Assembly: GCA_963660915.1 (NCBI GenBank)
Contig: CAVLAO010000013.1
Coordinates: forward strand, 1 to 31,169
From: UMGS1766 sp963660915
Lineage (GTDB): Bacteria > Bacillota > Clostridia > Oscillospirales > Oscillospiraceae
Reading direction: 5' to 3'
Length of the DNA stretch: 31,169 nt
Shown piece after piece: positions 1-7,992 of the stretch. The translations under genes were made by a program, and so were the position numbers. A model generated the notes under the pieces. The model did not search any database, had not been told where the DNA came from, and saw nothing but the letters and a program-made list of their open reading frames with translations. Positions within the stretch are counted from its first letter, which is position 1. Each line of letters begins with the position of its first letter.

Positions 1-30
1 TGAAAGTGAAACATAGTTGGGTTGAAAACA

Positions 31-69
31 GCGTCTCTGATTGGTTTGACAATTAGGGACGCCGCTTTT
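31..69 (+). terminator. Possible terminator of the gene upstream of the window
   Basis: GCGTCTCT at 31-38 pairs with AGGGACGC at 55-62 (one G-U pair) across a 16-nt loop, followed by CGCTTTTA. The stem is short, the loop long and the T run only four bases, so this is a weak call. Confidence 0.3.
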
Positions 70-246
70 ATATGAAAGCATAATAGAAATGTCAAGTTGA
101 CAAAAAAGTAGAAAATCAACGTAAGAGAAACAAAATATTGCAGGAGAAAAAATGCATATTTCATAAAGAGATGTGCATGGGTAAAGAGATTTTGATCGTA
201 ATTTGGCTTGAATTGCTGGATTGTTTGATTTTACACATTCTATTTC

Positions 247-279
247 CTGCAAAGTTGTGTAATATTGCCTACTTTGCAG
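247..279. repeat. 9-bp perfect inverted repeat just upstream of the liv promoter
   Basis: CTGCAAAGT at 247-255 and ACTTTGCAG at 271-279 are exact reverse complements separated by 15 bp. The right arm ends three bases before the -35 hexamer of the promoter at 282-310. That is a natural place for an activator or repressor to bind. No regulator can be assigned. Confidence 0.5.
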
Positions 280-281
280 TG

Positions 282-310
282 TTGACATTTTTTGATGATA
301 TCATTATAAT
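282..310 (+). promoter_or_regulatory. Consensus sigma-A promoter of the liv transporter genes
   Basis: TTGACA at 282-287, a 17-bp spacer and TATAAT at 305-310 match the vegetative consensus at all twelve positions. The spacer contains the 10-bp palindrome ATGATATCAT (295-304). GTTGACA (281-287) and TGTCAAC (311-317) form a 7-bp inverted repeat bracketing the promoter. A promoter this strong usually needs a repressor, and the nested symmetry would supply an operator. That last point is inference. Confidence 0.85.
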
Positions 311-421
311 TGTCAACATCGATGTAACATCGGGGTATCAGAAATTTTATTTCAGATCTGTCGATGAGATCGCAAGGTAAATCCGGTGTGGTTTGCCTTT
401 ATATTAAAGGAGGAAAAAACA

Positions 422-1648
422 ATGAAAAAGCTTATCGCATTGCTGATGGCTCTGTCCATGGTGCTGGCTCTGGCATCCTGCGGCTCCAGCAGCAATCAGA
501 GCAACGGCGCAACTAAGAGCGACACCAGCGCTTCCGGCGCCTCCAGTGCTTCCGGTACTTCCGATGGAGGCCTGATCGGTACCCTGAAGCTGGGCGGCAT
601 TGGCCCTATCACCGGCGCGGCAGCTACCTACGGCAAGTCCGTGAATGGTGGTGCTGACATTGCTGTCAAAGAGATCAACGCTCAGGGCGGCCAGTTCAGC
701 ATCGAATTTAACTTCCAGGACGATGAAAGCGACGCTGAAAAGAGCGTGAATGCTTACCATACCCTGCAGGACTGGGGTGCTCAGGCAATTGTCGGTTCTG
801 TTACTACGAACCCCTGCATCGCTGTCTCTGCTGAGGCATACAGCGACCGCATGTTCATGCTGACTCCCTCTGCATCTTCTTCTGATGTAACCAAGGGCAA
901 GGACAACGTTTTCCAGATGTGCTTCACTGACCCTAACCAGGGTAAGTTGGCAGCAGACTATATCGCAGAGAACAAGGTCGCGGAGAAGGTTGCAATCATT
1001 TACAACAACTCCGATGCTTATTCCACCGGCATTTATCAGGCGTTCAAGGCTGAGGCTGAATCCAAGGGCCTGAGCATTGTCAGTGAGACCACCTTCCCCA
1101 GCGATGACAATGCTGACTTCTCCGTCCAGCTGCAGGACGCTCAGAAGAGCGGTGCCGATCTGGTGTTTATGCCCATTTACTATACTCCCGCTTCCAACAT
1201 CCTGAAGCAGGCCAACACCATGGGCTTTGATGCCACCTTCTTCGGCGTGGACGGCATGGACGGTATCCTGGGCGTTGAAGGCTTCGATACCTCTCTGGCA
1301 GAGGGCCTGATGCTGATGACTCCCTTCGCAGCCAGCGACGACCCCGACTTCAGCAAGGAGTTCGAGACCAACAATGGCTTCACCGCTACTCAGTTTGCTG
1401 CCGACGGCTATGACTGCGTGTATGCGATTTATGAGGCTCTTCAGTTCTATGCTGACAAGAACGGCGGTCTGGATGTGAGCGACATGAGCTACTCCGATCT
1501 GTGCGACATTCTGATCAGTGTCTTCACCGACTCCAGCTTCTCTGTGAATGGTCTGACCGGCGACAACATGCACTGGTCTACCAATGGTGAAGTAAACAAG
1601 GATCCCAAGGTTTATGTCATCAAGGACGGCGCTTACTCTGCGATGTAA
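422..1648 (+). CDS. livJ: Branched-chain amino acid ABC transporter, substrate-binding lipoprotein
   Basis: Extracellular receptor of a Liv-type (HAAT family) transporter, which captures leucine, isoleucine, valine or a related ligand and delivers it to the permeases encoded next. The 408-residue product starts at the ATG at 422, eight bases after AAAGGAGG. An upstream in-frame start at 386 would place twelve residues before the signal and lacks a ribosome binding site. Residues 1-20 form a lipoprotein signal ending in the lipobox LASC, so Cys20 should be lipidated. A Ser/Gly/Ala-rich linker (about 21-50) tethers the periplasmic-binding fold. The mature part begins KLGGIGPITGAAATYG, typical of the type I Peripla_BP_6 family. 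Followed by a terminator, so it can be made in excess over the membrane parts. Ligand specificity cannot be read from sequence. Confidence 0.93.
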   Translation: MKKLIALLMALSMVLALASCGSSSNQSNGATKSDTSASGASSASGTSDGGLIGTLKLGGIGPITGAAATYGKSVNGGADIAVKEINAQGGQFSIEFNFQDDESDAEKSVNAYHTLQDWGAQAIVGSVTTNPCIAVSAEAYSDRMFMLTPSASSSDVTKGKDNVFQMCFTDPNQGKLAADYIAENKVAEKVAIIYNNSDAYSTGIYQAFKAEAESKGLSIVSETTFPSDDNADFSVQLQDAQKSGADLVFMPIYYTPASNILKQANTMGFDATFFGVDGMDGILGVEGFDTSLAEGLMLMTPFAASDDPDFSKEFETNNGFTATQFAADGYDCVYAIYEALQFYADKNGGLDVSDMSYSDLCDILISVFTDSSFSVNGLTGDNMHWSTNGEVNKDPKVYVIKDGAYSAM

Positions 1649-1691
1649 TTTAGATTCACAGATTCAGCCCTACTGAGTCCAATTTGAATAT

Positions 1692-1724
1692 GGGGCTGCC
1701 TGTTCTGCACGGGCAGCCCCTTTT
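1692..1724 (+). terminator. Intrinsic terminator between the receptor and permease genes
   Basis: GGGGCTGCC at 1692-1700 pairs perfectly with GGCAGCCCC at 1712-1720 around an 11-nt loop, followed by TTTT. It lies between the receptor gene and the next liv gene. Partial readthrough would give more receptor than permease, a common arrangement in ABC transporters. Confidence 0.8.
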
Positions 1725-1745
1725 CACAGTTTTGCCGACCATCAG

Positions 1746-1789
1746 GCATCAGAGCGCAGCTGCGCTTCGTCCTGGCGGCGGTTTGATGC
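1746..1789. repeat. Nested palindrome between livJ and livH
   Basis: A perfect 14-bp palindrome AGCGCAGCTGCGCT (1753-1766) is bracketed by GCATCA (1746-1751) and TGATGC (1784-1789). It could fold in the readthrough RNA or be a protein site. No T run follows, so it is not a simple terminator. Function unknown. Confidence 0.4.
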
Positions 1790-1849
1790 GTGATTACCGG
1801 CAAAAAAAGAAGAGTAGAATTCCGAAAGAAAGAATTGAGGTGTAACCAT

Positions 1850-2719
1850 ATGTTATCCTACCTGATCAGTGGTATCAGTCTGGGCAGCGTATATGCGATC
1901 ATCGCTCTGGGCTACACAATGGTTTACGGCATCGCAAAGATGCTGAACTTTGCCCACGGAGATGTTATCATGGTCGGCGGCTATGTTGCGTTCTGCAGCA
2001 GCTACTACCTGAACTGGCCCACTATCCCCGCAATTTTATTTGCAATTTTAGTCTGTACGGTGTTGGGAATTATTATCGAACGCCTGGCTTATAAACCCCT
2101 GCGCAGTGCAGGCTCTCTGGCAGTTCTGATTACCGCAATCGGCGTAAGCTACTTCCTGCAGAACGCGGCTTTGTTGATTTGGACTTCCAACCCGAAGAGC
2201 TTCCCGGCATTGTTTGGGTCGTCTTCGTTCTCTATCGGCGGGGCAACCATTACGGTCACGTCTTTGATCACAATCGTTGTCTGCGTGGTTATCATGATCG
2301 GCTTGAACCTCTTTACAAACAAAACAAAAATGGGTAAGGCAATGCGTGCAGTCAGTGAGGATAAGGGTGCGGCGCAGTTGATGGGAATCAATATCAATGG
2401 GACAATTTCTTTGACCTTTGCCATTGGTTCCGGTCTGGCAGCAATTGCCGGTGTGCTGTTGTGCTCGGCCTATCCTACGCTGATGCCTACGACCGGTTCG
2501 ATGCCCGGCATCAAAGCATTTACAGCAGCTGTATTCGGCGGCATTGGTTCCATTCCGGGTGCTATGTTAGGCGGCATTTTGCTGGGTATTATCGAAATCA
2601 TTGCAAAGGCATATGTTTCTACGGAATTGTCGGATGCCATTGTTTTCGCGGTCTTGATTGTTGTTCTGATCGTTAAGCCCACCGGACTGTTGGGCAAGCA
2701 GATCAGAGAGAAAGTTTGA
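1850..2719 (+). CDS. livH: Branched-chain amino acid ABC transporter permease LivH
   Basis: First of two membrane permeases forming the channel of the Liv transporter. The 289-residue product is hydrophobic with about eight membrane segments. It opens with the family signature MLSYLISGISLGSVYAIIAL and GYTMVYGIAKMLNFAHGD, diagnostic for LivH. I chose the ATG at 1850 because GAGGTG (1837-1842) lies seven bases upstream. The longer frame from a GTG at 1790 would add a charged 20-residue leader not seen in the family. Its stop overlaps the ribosome binding site of livM. It must pair with LivM and with the two ATPases encoded downstream. Confidence 0.93.
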   Translation: MLSYLISGISLGSVYAIIALGYTMVYGIAKMLNFAHGDVIMVGGYVAFCSSYYLNWPTIPAILFAILVCTVLGIIIERLAYKPLRSAGSLAVLITAIGVSYFLQNAALLIWTSNPKSFPALFGSSSFSIGGATITVTSLITIVVCVVIMIGLNLFTNKTKMGKAMRAVSEDKGAAQLMGININGTISLTFAIGSGLAAIAGVLLCSAYPTLMPTTGSMPGIKAFTAAVFGGIGSIPGAMLGGILLGIIEIIAKAYVSTELSDAIVFAVLIVVLIVKPTGLLGKQIREKV

Positions 2720-2730
2720 GGTGGGGGAAT

Positions 2731-3798
2731 ATGAAGAAATTGTCGTCTGCCTCCCGCGGTGGTTTTATTAACTATGGCATTGTGATTGCCTTTTTCGCAG
2801 TGTTTCAGATCTTAAGTGCGACTGGCGGCTTGAAAAGCAACTTGAAGGGTCAGCTGATCCCGATTTGCGCATATGTGGTCATGGCATTGTCTCTGAACCT
2901 GGTGGTCGGTATTTCCGGCGAACTGAGCTTGGGACATGCAGGCTTTATGAGTGTGGGTGCCTTTTCCGGCGTAATTGCCGCTACAGCGCTGCAAAGTTCT
3001 CTGCCGGATCCGGCGCGTTTGGCAATTGCTATGGTGCTGGGCGCATTGTTTGCGGCGATTGCCGGTGTGCTGATCGGTATTCCGGTTCTTCGTCTGCAGG
3101 GCGACTATCTGGCTATCGTTACTTTGGCCTTCGGCGAAATTATCAAAAACATTTTGAATTGCCTTTATGTGGGCGTTGACGGCAGCGGTTTGCACTTCAG
3201 CATGACGGATGCAAATTCCATGGGTATGGATGCTGAGGGAACCGTGATCTTAAACGGCCCGATGGGCGCGGTTGGAATTCAGAAGATTTCCACATTTATC
3301 AGCGGCATCATCCTGGTGCTGATTGTCCTGTTTGTTGCACAGAACCTGATCAATAGCCGCTCCGGTCGCGCAATTAAGGCAATCCGAGATAACCGTATTG
3401 CCGCTGAGGCTTGTGGATTGAACATCACGCGGTACAAGTTGATGGCGTTTGTTACCTCGGCAGCTATGGCCGGTGCGGCCGGTGCACTGTATGCGCTGAG
3501 CTATTCCACCGTTGTGCCGAAAAAATTCGACTTTAACACTTCAATCCTTGTGCTGGTGTTTGTGGTTCTGGGCGGCATTGGCAATTTGCGCGGTTCCATT
3601 ATTGCTGCGGCTTTGCTGACGGTGCTGCCTGAGCTGCTCCGTGAGTTCCAGGATTACCGTATGTTGGTTTATGCCATCGTGTTGATTCTGGTTATGATTG
3701 TCAGCAATAATCCTCAGGCAAGGGCGTTTATGAACCGTTTTATCGGGCGGTTCACTCGAAAGAATAAAACAGCAGAGGAGGGTGCTGAAGATGAGTAA
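2731..3798 (+). CDS. livM: Branched-chain amino acid ABC transporter permease LivM
   Basis: Second permease of the Liv transporter, 355 residues from the ATG at 2731, preceded by a GAGGTGGGGG ribosome binding site that overlaps the livH stop. The sequence carries the LivM marks: NLVVGISGELSLGHAGFMSVGAF near the N-terminus, RLQGDYLAIVTLAFGEI in the middle, and the cytoplasmic coupling segment SRSGRAIKAIRDNRIAAEACGL, followed by further membrane helices. The C-terminus is charged and cytoplasmic. The end overlaps the start of livG by eight bases, suggesting translational coupling. A TTG at 2716 could extend the frame by five codons but is less well placed. Confidence 0.93.
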   Translation: MKKLSSASRGGFINYGIVIAFFAVFQILSATGGLKSNLKGQLIPICAYVVMALSLNLVVGISGELSLGHAGFMSVGAFSGVIAATALQSSLPDPARLAIAMVLGALFAAIAGVLIGIPVLRLQGDYLAIVTLAFGEIIKNILNCLYVGVDGSGLHFSMTDANSMGMDAEGTVILNGPMGAVGIQKISTFISGIILVLIVLFVAQNLINSRSGRAIKAIRDNRIAAEACGLNITRYKLMAFVTSAAMAGAAGALYALSYSTVVPKKFDFNTSILVLVFVVLGGIGNLRGSIIAAALLTVLPELLREFQDYRMLVYAIVLILVMIVSNNPQARAFMNRFIGRFTRKNKTAEEGAEDE

Positions 3799-4636
3799 CA
3801 AAGAAGAAACAAAGCTTGTTCAGGTGCCCAGCCCCAATAAAATTCCAGAGCGCGATCTGGGGAAGGCTCCCATTTTGGAAGTCTCCCATCTGGGTATTGA
3901 CTTTGGCGGTTTAACTGCCGTCGATGACTTTAATATGGCCATTGGCCGCACGGAGATTGCGGGATTGATTGGCCCGAACGGCGCAGGTAAAACAACAGTA
4001 TTCAACCTGCTCACGAAGGTTTATCAGCCTTCACGCGGTACCATTTTGCTGGATGGCATCGACACCGCGCATATGAGCACCATTCAGGTAAACAAAGCTG
4101 GAATTGCCCGAACCTTTCAGAACATTCGTTTGTTCGACAAGCTGTCGGTTGAAGACAATGTCAAAATCGGCCTGCATAATCACACAAACTATGGTATGTG
4201 GAGCGGTATTTTCCGTCTGCCGAAGTATTGGAAGGAAGAGAAAAAGGCTCACGAGCGGGCGTTGGAGCTGTTGGATATCTTTGATATGGCAGATATGGCA
4301 AATGTTCAGGCAAGCTCGCTGCCCTATGGTGCTCAGAGAAGATTGGAAATTGTCCGTGCTCTGGCCACACAGCCAAAGCTGTTGCTGCTGGATGAGCCTG
4401 CTGCCGGCATGAACCCGTCTGAAACGGCGGAGTTGATGGAAAATATCCAGAAGATTCGCGACACATTCCAAATTGCCGTTTTGCTGATTGAGCATGATAT
4501 GAGCCTGGTTATGGGTATTTGCGAGGGTATTGCGGTGCTGAACTTCGGCAAAATCATTGCAAAGGGCACGCCAACTCAGATCCAGAACGATCCACAGGTA
4601 ATTGAGGCCTATTTGGGAAAGAAGAAGGAGGGCTAA
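3791..4636 (+). CDS. livG: Branched-chain amino acid ABC transporter ATP-binding protein LivG
   Basis: One of two cytoplasmic ATPases that power the Liv transporter. The 281-residue product shows Walker A GPNGAGKT (61-68), the LivG form of the ABC signature LPYGAQRRLE (177-186), Walker B LLLLDEP (197-203) and the switch histidine in IEHDMSLVM. The start is the ATG at 3791, with AGGAGG at 3776-3781. About 25 residues precede the ABC domain, somewhat longer than many LivG proteins, with no recognisable motif. The start lies inside the last codons of livM. Confidence 0.94.
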   Translation: MSNKEETKLVQVPSPNKIPERDLGKAPILEVSHLGIDFGGLTAVDDFNMAIGRTEIAGLIGPNGAGKTTVFNLLTKVYQPSRGTILLDGIDTAHMSTIQVNKAGIARTFQNIRLFDKLSVEDNVKIGLHNHTNYGMWSGIFRLPKYWKEEKKAHERALELLDIFDMADMANVQASSLPYGAQRRLEIVRALATQPKLLLLDEPAAGMNPSETAELMENIQKIRDTFQIAVLLIEHDMSLVMGICEGIAVLNFGKIIAKGTPTQIQNDPQVIEAYLGKKKEG

Positions 4637-4639
4637 AAG

Positions 4640-5350
4640 ATGGGCACTTTGCTGAAAGTTGATGATCTGCACGTCTACTACGGCAGTATTCATGCCATCA
4701 AAGGTGTCTCCTTTGAAGTGAATGAGGGCGAGATTGTCACATTGATCGGTGCAAACGGCGCGGGTAAATCTACCACGCTGAATACAGTTGCCGGGTTGTT
4801 GAAGCCCAGAAAGGGCAGCGTCGAATTAGAGGGCAACTCCCTTTTGGGTGTCGCACCGCATAAGATTGTCAACCGCGGTATGGCGCTTTGTCCGGAAGGA
4901 CGACGTATTTTCCTGCAGCTCTCCGTGCAGGAAAATCTGGAAATGGGAGCATATACCCGGCCGACCAGTGAAATTGCAGAAACCATGGATCGAATTTATC
5001 AGCAATTTCCCCGCTTAAAGGAGCGGTATAAGCAGGTTGCCGGTACTTTGTCCGGCGGTGAACAGCAGATGTTGGCTATGGGACGGGCGCTTATGAGCCG
5101 TCCTAAGATTCTTATGTTGGACGAACCGTCCATGGGTTTGGCTCCGTTGTTGGTGGAACAGATCTTTGCAATTATTGAGACGCTGAACGCTGCAGGTACG
5201 ACCATTTTGCTGGTTGAACAGAACGCTCAGATGGCATTAAGCATTGCAAACCGTGGATATGTGTTGGAAACCGGTAAGATTGTTACGACTGGTTCCGGTG
5301 CGGATTTGCTCAATGATGACGCGGTTCGGAAAGCTTACCTGGGTGGCTAA
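4640..5350 (+). CDS. livF: Branched-chain amino acid ABC transporter ATP-binding protein LivF
   Basis: Second ATPase of the Liv transporter, forming a heterodimer with LivG. The 236-residue product is of normal family length and carries Walker A GANGAGKST (37-45), the canonical signature LSGGEQQ (137-143) and Walker B ILMLDEP (157-163). The LivF-type ending LLNDDAVRKAYLGG is present. The ATG at 4640 follows the livG stop by three bases, with AAGGAGGG overlapping the end of livG. It closes the operon and is followed by a 12-bp hairpin. Confidence 0.95.
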   Translation: MGTLLKVDDLHVYYGSIHAIKGVSFEVNEGEIVTLIGANGAGKSTTLNTVAGLLKPRKGSVELEGNSLLGVAPHKIVNRGMALCPEGRRIFLQLSVQENLEMGAYTRPTSEIAETMDRIYQQFPRLKERYKQVAGTLSGGEQQMLAMGRALMSRPKILMLDEPSMGLAPLLVEQIFAIIETLNAAGTTILLVEQNAQMALSIANRGYVLETGKIVTTGSGADLLNDDAVRKAYLGG

Positions 5351-5401
5351 GTCTAAAAAAGCTGAAGAATGGCAGAGATTACACTGCAATTATAACCGGT
5401 C

Positions 5402-5434
5402 ACGAGCCGCCACGACTGTGGCGGCTCGTATTTC
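5402..5434 (+). terminator. Hairpin terminator after livF
   Basis: ACGAGCCGCCAC (5402-5413) and GTGGCGGCTCGT (5418-5429) form a perfect 12-bp stem with a 4-nt loop, about 50 bases after the livF stop. The following ATTTC is a poor T tract, so termination may be incomplete and some readthrough into the DUF554 gene is possible. Confidence 0.65.
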
Positions 5435-5463
5435 ATGCGCGTGAGGAAAGGGAATGTGGTAGT

Positions 5464-6180
5464 ATGCCGATTGGCGTAATTGTGAATGTACTGGCCGTTG
5501 CGGCAGGAGGATTATTGGGGGCGCAGCTGCAGGGACGACTTCGGGATGAATTTCAGGCAAATTTGAATTTGATTTTCGGCATGTGCTCTCTTGGTATGGG
5601 AATCAGCTCCACCGCACAGATGGAGAATATGCCGGCAGTTGTGTTTGCATTGATTCTGGGCGGAGGACTGGGCTTGTGGTTGAAGCTGGGACAACGTATT
5701 TCAGATGTGGCAGCTGCGCTGCAACAAAAATTTCCGGGACATGGGAGCAAAAAAAGCGCAGAGAATACAGCTATGTTTTTGACCGTTATTGTGCTTTTCT
5801 GTGCCAGCGGGACTGGAATATATGGTGCCTTGCTGTCCGGGTTCAATGGAGATCACAGCGTACTGCTGGCCAAGGCAGTGTTGGACTTATTCACAGCAGC
5901 GATCTTTGCCTGTTCTCTGGGTGCGGTTGTTTCCCTTGTGGCCATTCCACAGTGCGTGATTTTCCTTTTGCTGTACCTGTTGGCAAATCTGGTGTTTCCT
6001 CTGACGACTCCCACTATGATCGCAGACTTTAAAGCCTGCGGCGGTATCATTATGATCGCAACCGGACTGCGTATTGCAGGAATAAAAAACTTTCCCATTG
6101 CAGACGTGATACCGGCGATGGCATTGGTAATGCCGATCAGCTGGCTTTGGACAACCTATGTCCTGCCGTTGATGGGATAA
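5464..6180 (+). CDS. DUF554 family membrane protein
   Basis: A 238-residue integral membrane protein of the DUF554 (YdfK-like) family, whose function is not established. Family features visible are the opening IGVIVNVLAVAAGGLLGAQL, the second segment MCSLGMGISSTAQM, and the late glycine-rich helix GGIIMIATGLRIAGI followed by IPAMALVMPISWLW. About seven hydrophobic segments are present. The start is the ATG at 5464, with GAGGAAAGG about a dozen bases upstream. It lies in the same direction as the Liv operon but after its terminator. No motif suggests a substrate. Confidence 0.85.
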   Translation: MPIGVIVNVLAVAAGGLLGAQLQGRLRDEFQANLNLIFGMCSLGMGISSTAQMENMPAVVFALILGGGLGLWLKLGQRISDVAAALQQKFPGHGSKKSAENTAMFLTVIVLFCASGTGIYGALLSGFNGDHSVLLAKAVLDLFTAAIFACSLGAVVSLVAIPQCVIFLLLYLLANLVFPLTTPTMIADFKACGGIIMIATGLRIAGIKNFPIADVIPAMALVMPISWLWTTYVLPLMG

Positions 6181-6197
6181 ACACAGTGTTATAGAAG

Positions 6198-6240
6198 AAA
6201 ATGGAACTCTGCCGGATAACAAGCAGAGTTCCATTTTCCT
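6198..6240. terminator. Bidirectional terminator between the DUF554 gene and the methyltransferase gene
   Basis: AAAATGGAACTCTGC (6198-6212) and GCAGAGTTCCATTTT (6223-6237) form a perfect 15-bp stem with a 10-nt loop. The A/T ends give a T run in either direction, so it can stop rightward transcription of the DUF554 gene and leftward transcription of the methyltransferase gene. Confidence 0.88.
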
Positions 6241-7977
6241 TTACGGTGTATTTTTTTGCTGTCGTAAGAATGCAACGGCAACGCGTGCGGCGCTTGCGGC
6301 GTCTTCAGTATAAGCATCGGCTCCAATTTCATCGCAGAAACTTTGACTGATGGGAGCTCCGCCCACCATAATTTTGACCTTATCACGGATACCGCGCTCT
6401 TCTGTCAGCTCGACTACTTTGCGCATGTTTTGCATTGTAGTAGTGAGCAGAGAAGAACAGGCGATAATTCCGCAGTGGTATTTCTGGGCGGTGTCTACAA
6501 ATTCTTCCGGGCTGACGTCGACGCCAAGATCGTGAACCTCAATGCCGCTGCCTTCCATCATGATCTTGACCAGATTTTTCCCGATGTCGTGCATGTCTCC
6601 CTGAACTGTTCCAAGGCAGACATGACCAACGATTTCATTGGAACTGCCAACCATATAAGGCTTCAGCAGGGCAGTTGCAGCGGTCATGCATCGAGCGGCA
6701 ATCAGCATCTCCGGCACAAATACGCGATTAGCAGAGAATTCCTCACCCAGCGTTGTCATGCCGGCAACCAATCCTTCGGAGAGAATTTCCTGCGGGTTAT
6801 ACCCATCATCAATCGCCTGTTGGCATAGCTGGAGCAGTTTCTTTTGCTGCCCATGCTCTAATGCAGCAGCGATGCGTTCCATCAGCGAAAGTTCAACTTT
6901 CTCTTCTACTGTTTCCTGTGCAACAGCAGAGACCGGAACTGCATTGGTATTGCGGCGCGGAACAGGGGGCAGATGCATATCTGGCATATGCAGAGCGGCA
7001 TTATATTCATCGATTCCCTGGTTAAGATAGGGATCTACGTGCGGAAATACGGTGCCCATTATGCCATAGGTGATGGATGGGATGTAATGACCGCCGGGAC
7101 AATAACGCCGGAGAGCATCATGAGTGTATGCCAATATTTCTTCCGGTGTGGAATCCTCACGATCAATAGAAGCACCTAGTCCGCCCATGAGCGTCATTCT
7201 TCCGTTTAGATGACGCTGCAGTGCGGGAATATCGTTTTCGGGAAGTGTTCCCTGCCATACCTGAATACCGATTTCGGCCATATCGTCCACAATGGGAACC
7301 AGGTAGGAGTCCGCATGATGAATTGCTACAACACCTCTGGAGCGAATATAGCCATAGAAGCGGCGGTACGGTTCTTTCAGAAATTCACGCCACATTTCCG
7401 GCTTCATAAATAAGGAGTCTTTTGTGCCCCAGTCGTCATGAGAGAATATCACATCCGGCTGCAGTCCATCAATGAGCATTTTGACGTATTGCAAACGATA
7501 CTCGAGGATATATTCAATCAACGCGTGCATTTCGTCCGGATGCTCATAGAGGGAGGTCAGTGTGTTTTCAAAACCCATCAGGAAATGACATTCCTCAAAT
7601 ATGCCGGTTCCCATAAAGCCGGTTACAAGAGTTTCCTCGCCGGCGATTTCACGCCAGCGTTTCCGGCATTCTTCCCAGCCTGTGCTGCAGTTGGTCAGAA
7701 GATCCGGCGCATGAACTACTTCTCTCCAGCGTGTTACATCAGGACAGACTGTAATTTCGGGACCATGGAGGGGCATTGGGCCGGGAGATGACTCTGGAAA
7801 ACTGTTCATAATTCCCCAACGATCTTTCCATGTGGCGCCAACTTGACGATCTGCATTTAAATAGGAAATAATCGGGTCATCCAAGCACATGGAAAAAGCC
7901 TCATATTGGCGCAGTTGGCGCTCCGGCTGACCATCCGGCTTGATGGTTTCCAAAAAAATCTGCTTTGGGGTTGCCAT
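6241..7977 (-). CDS. UroD-family methyltransferase fused to a corrinoid-binding domain
   Basis: A 578-residue fusion. Residues 1-330 form a uroporphyrinogen-decarboxylase-like barrel of the kind used by cobalamin methyltransferases, with SHDDWG at 179-184 and HHAD at 220-223. A linker (331-360) leads to a corrinoid module: a helical cap (365-440) and a B12-binding Rossmann domain with GDMHDIG (460-466), where His463 should ligate cobalt. The order resembles chloromethane methyltransferase CmuA. It should take a methyl group from a donor onto its own cobalamin. The HxC...C zinc motif of MtaA, MtbA and CmuA is not seen; HHAD stands at the likely place. The ATG at 7977 is chosen because GAGGAG lies 11 bases upstream, whereas the GTG at 7989 abuts that site. 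It follows the DUF2284 gene by 15 bases. The methyl donor is unknown. Confidence 0.85.
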   Translation of the reverse strand: MATPKQIFLETIKPDGQPERQLRQYEAFSMCLDDPIISYLNADRQVGATWKDRWGIMNSFPESSPGPMPLHGPEITVCPDVTRWREVVHAPDLLTNCSTGWEECRKRWREIAGEETLVTGFMGTGIFEECHFLMGFENTLTSLYEHPDEMHALIEYILEYRLQYVKMLIDGLQPDVIFSHDDWGTKDSLFMKPEMWREFLKEPYRRFYGYIRSRGVVAIHHADSYLVPIVDDMAEIGIQVWQGTLPENDIPALQRHLNGRMTLMGGLGASIDREDSTPEEILAYTHDALRRYCPGGHYIPSITYGIMGTVFPHVDPYLNQGIDEYNAALHMPDMHLPPVPRRNTNAVPVSAVAQETVEEKVELSLMERIAAALEHGQQKKLLQLCQQAIDDGYNPQEILSEGLVAGMTTLGEEFSANRVFVPEMLIAARCMTAATALLKPYMVGSSNEIVGHVCLGTVQGDMHDIGKNLVKIMMEGSGIEVHDLGVDVSPEEFVDTAQKYHCGIIACSSLLTTTMQNMRKVVELTEERGIRDKVKIMVGGAPISQSFCDEIGADAYTEDAASAARVAVAFLRQQKNTP

Positions 7978-7992
7978 AAGATCGATCACTCC

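Larger units (their letters stand above)
1..421. other. Non-coding leader and control region of the liv operon
   Basis: No convincing gene lies in the first 421 bases. The stretch is AT-rich and holds, in order: a weak hairpin at 31-62, a GTCAA-G-TTGAC palindrome at 91-101, a 9-bp inverted repeat at 247-279, a consensus promoter at 282-310 flanked by a GTTGACA/TGTCAAC repeat, a CGATGT-A-ACATCG palindrome at 320-332, and the AAAGGAGG ribosome binding site at 406-413. An 80-codon open frame at 138-380 runs straight through the promoter, has no ribosome binding site and has no recognisable protein character, so I do not call it. The inferred 5' leader of the receptor gene is about 105 nt. Confidence 0.7.

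Noticed and set aside
138..380. 80-codon open frame before the liv receptor gene
   Set aside because: It runs through the consensus promoter and inverted repeats, lacks a ribosome binding site and shows no protein family features.
404..1573. 389-codon open frame antisense to the liv receptor gene
   Set aside because: It is a by-product of codon bias in the real gene; its translation is low-complexity in character and has no ribosome binding site.
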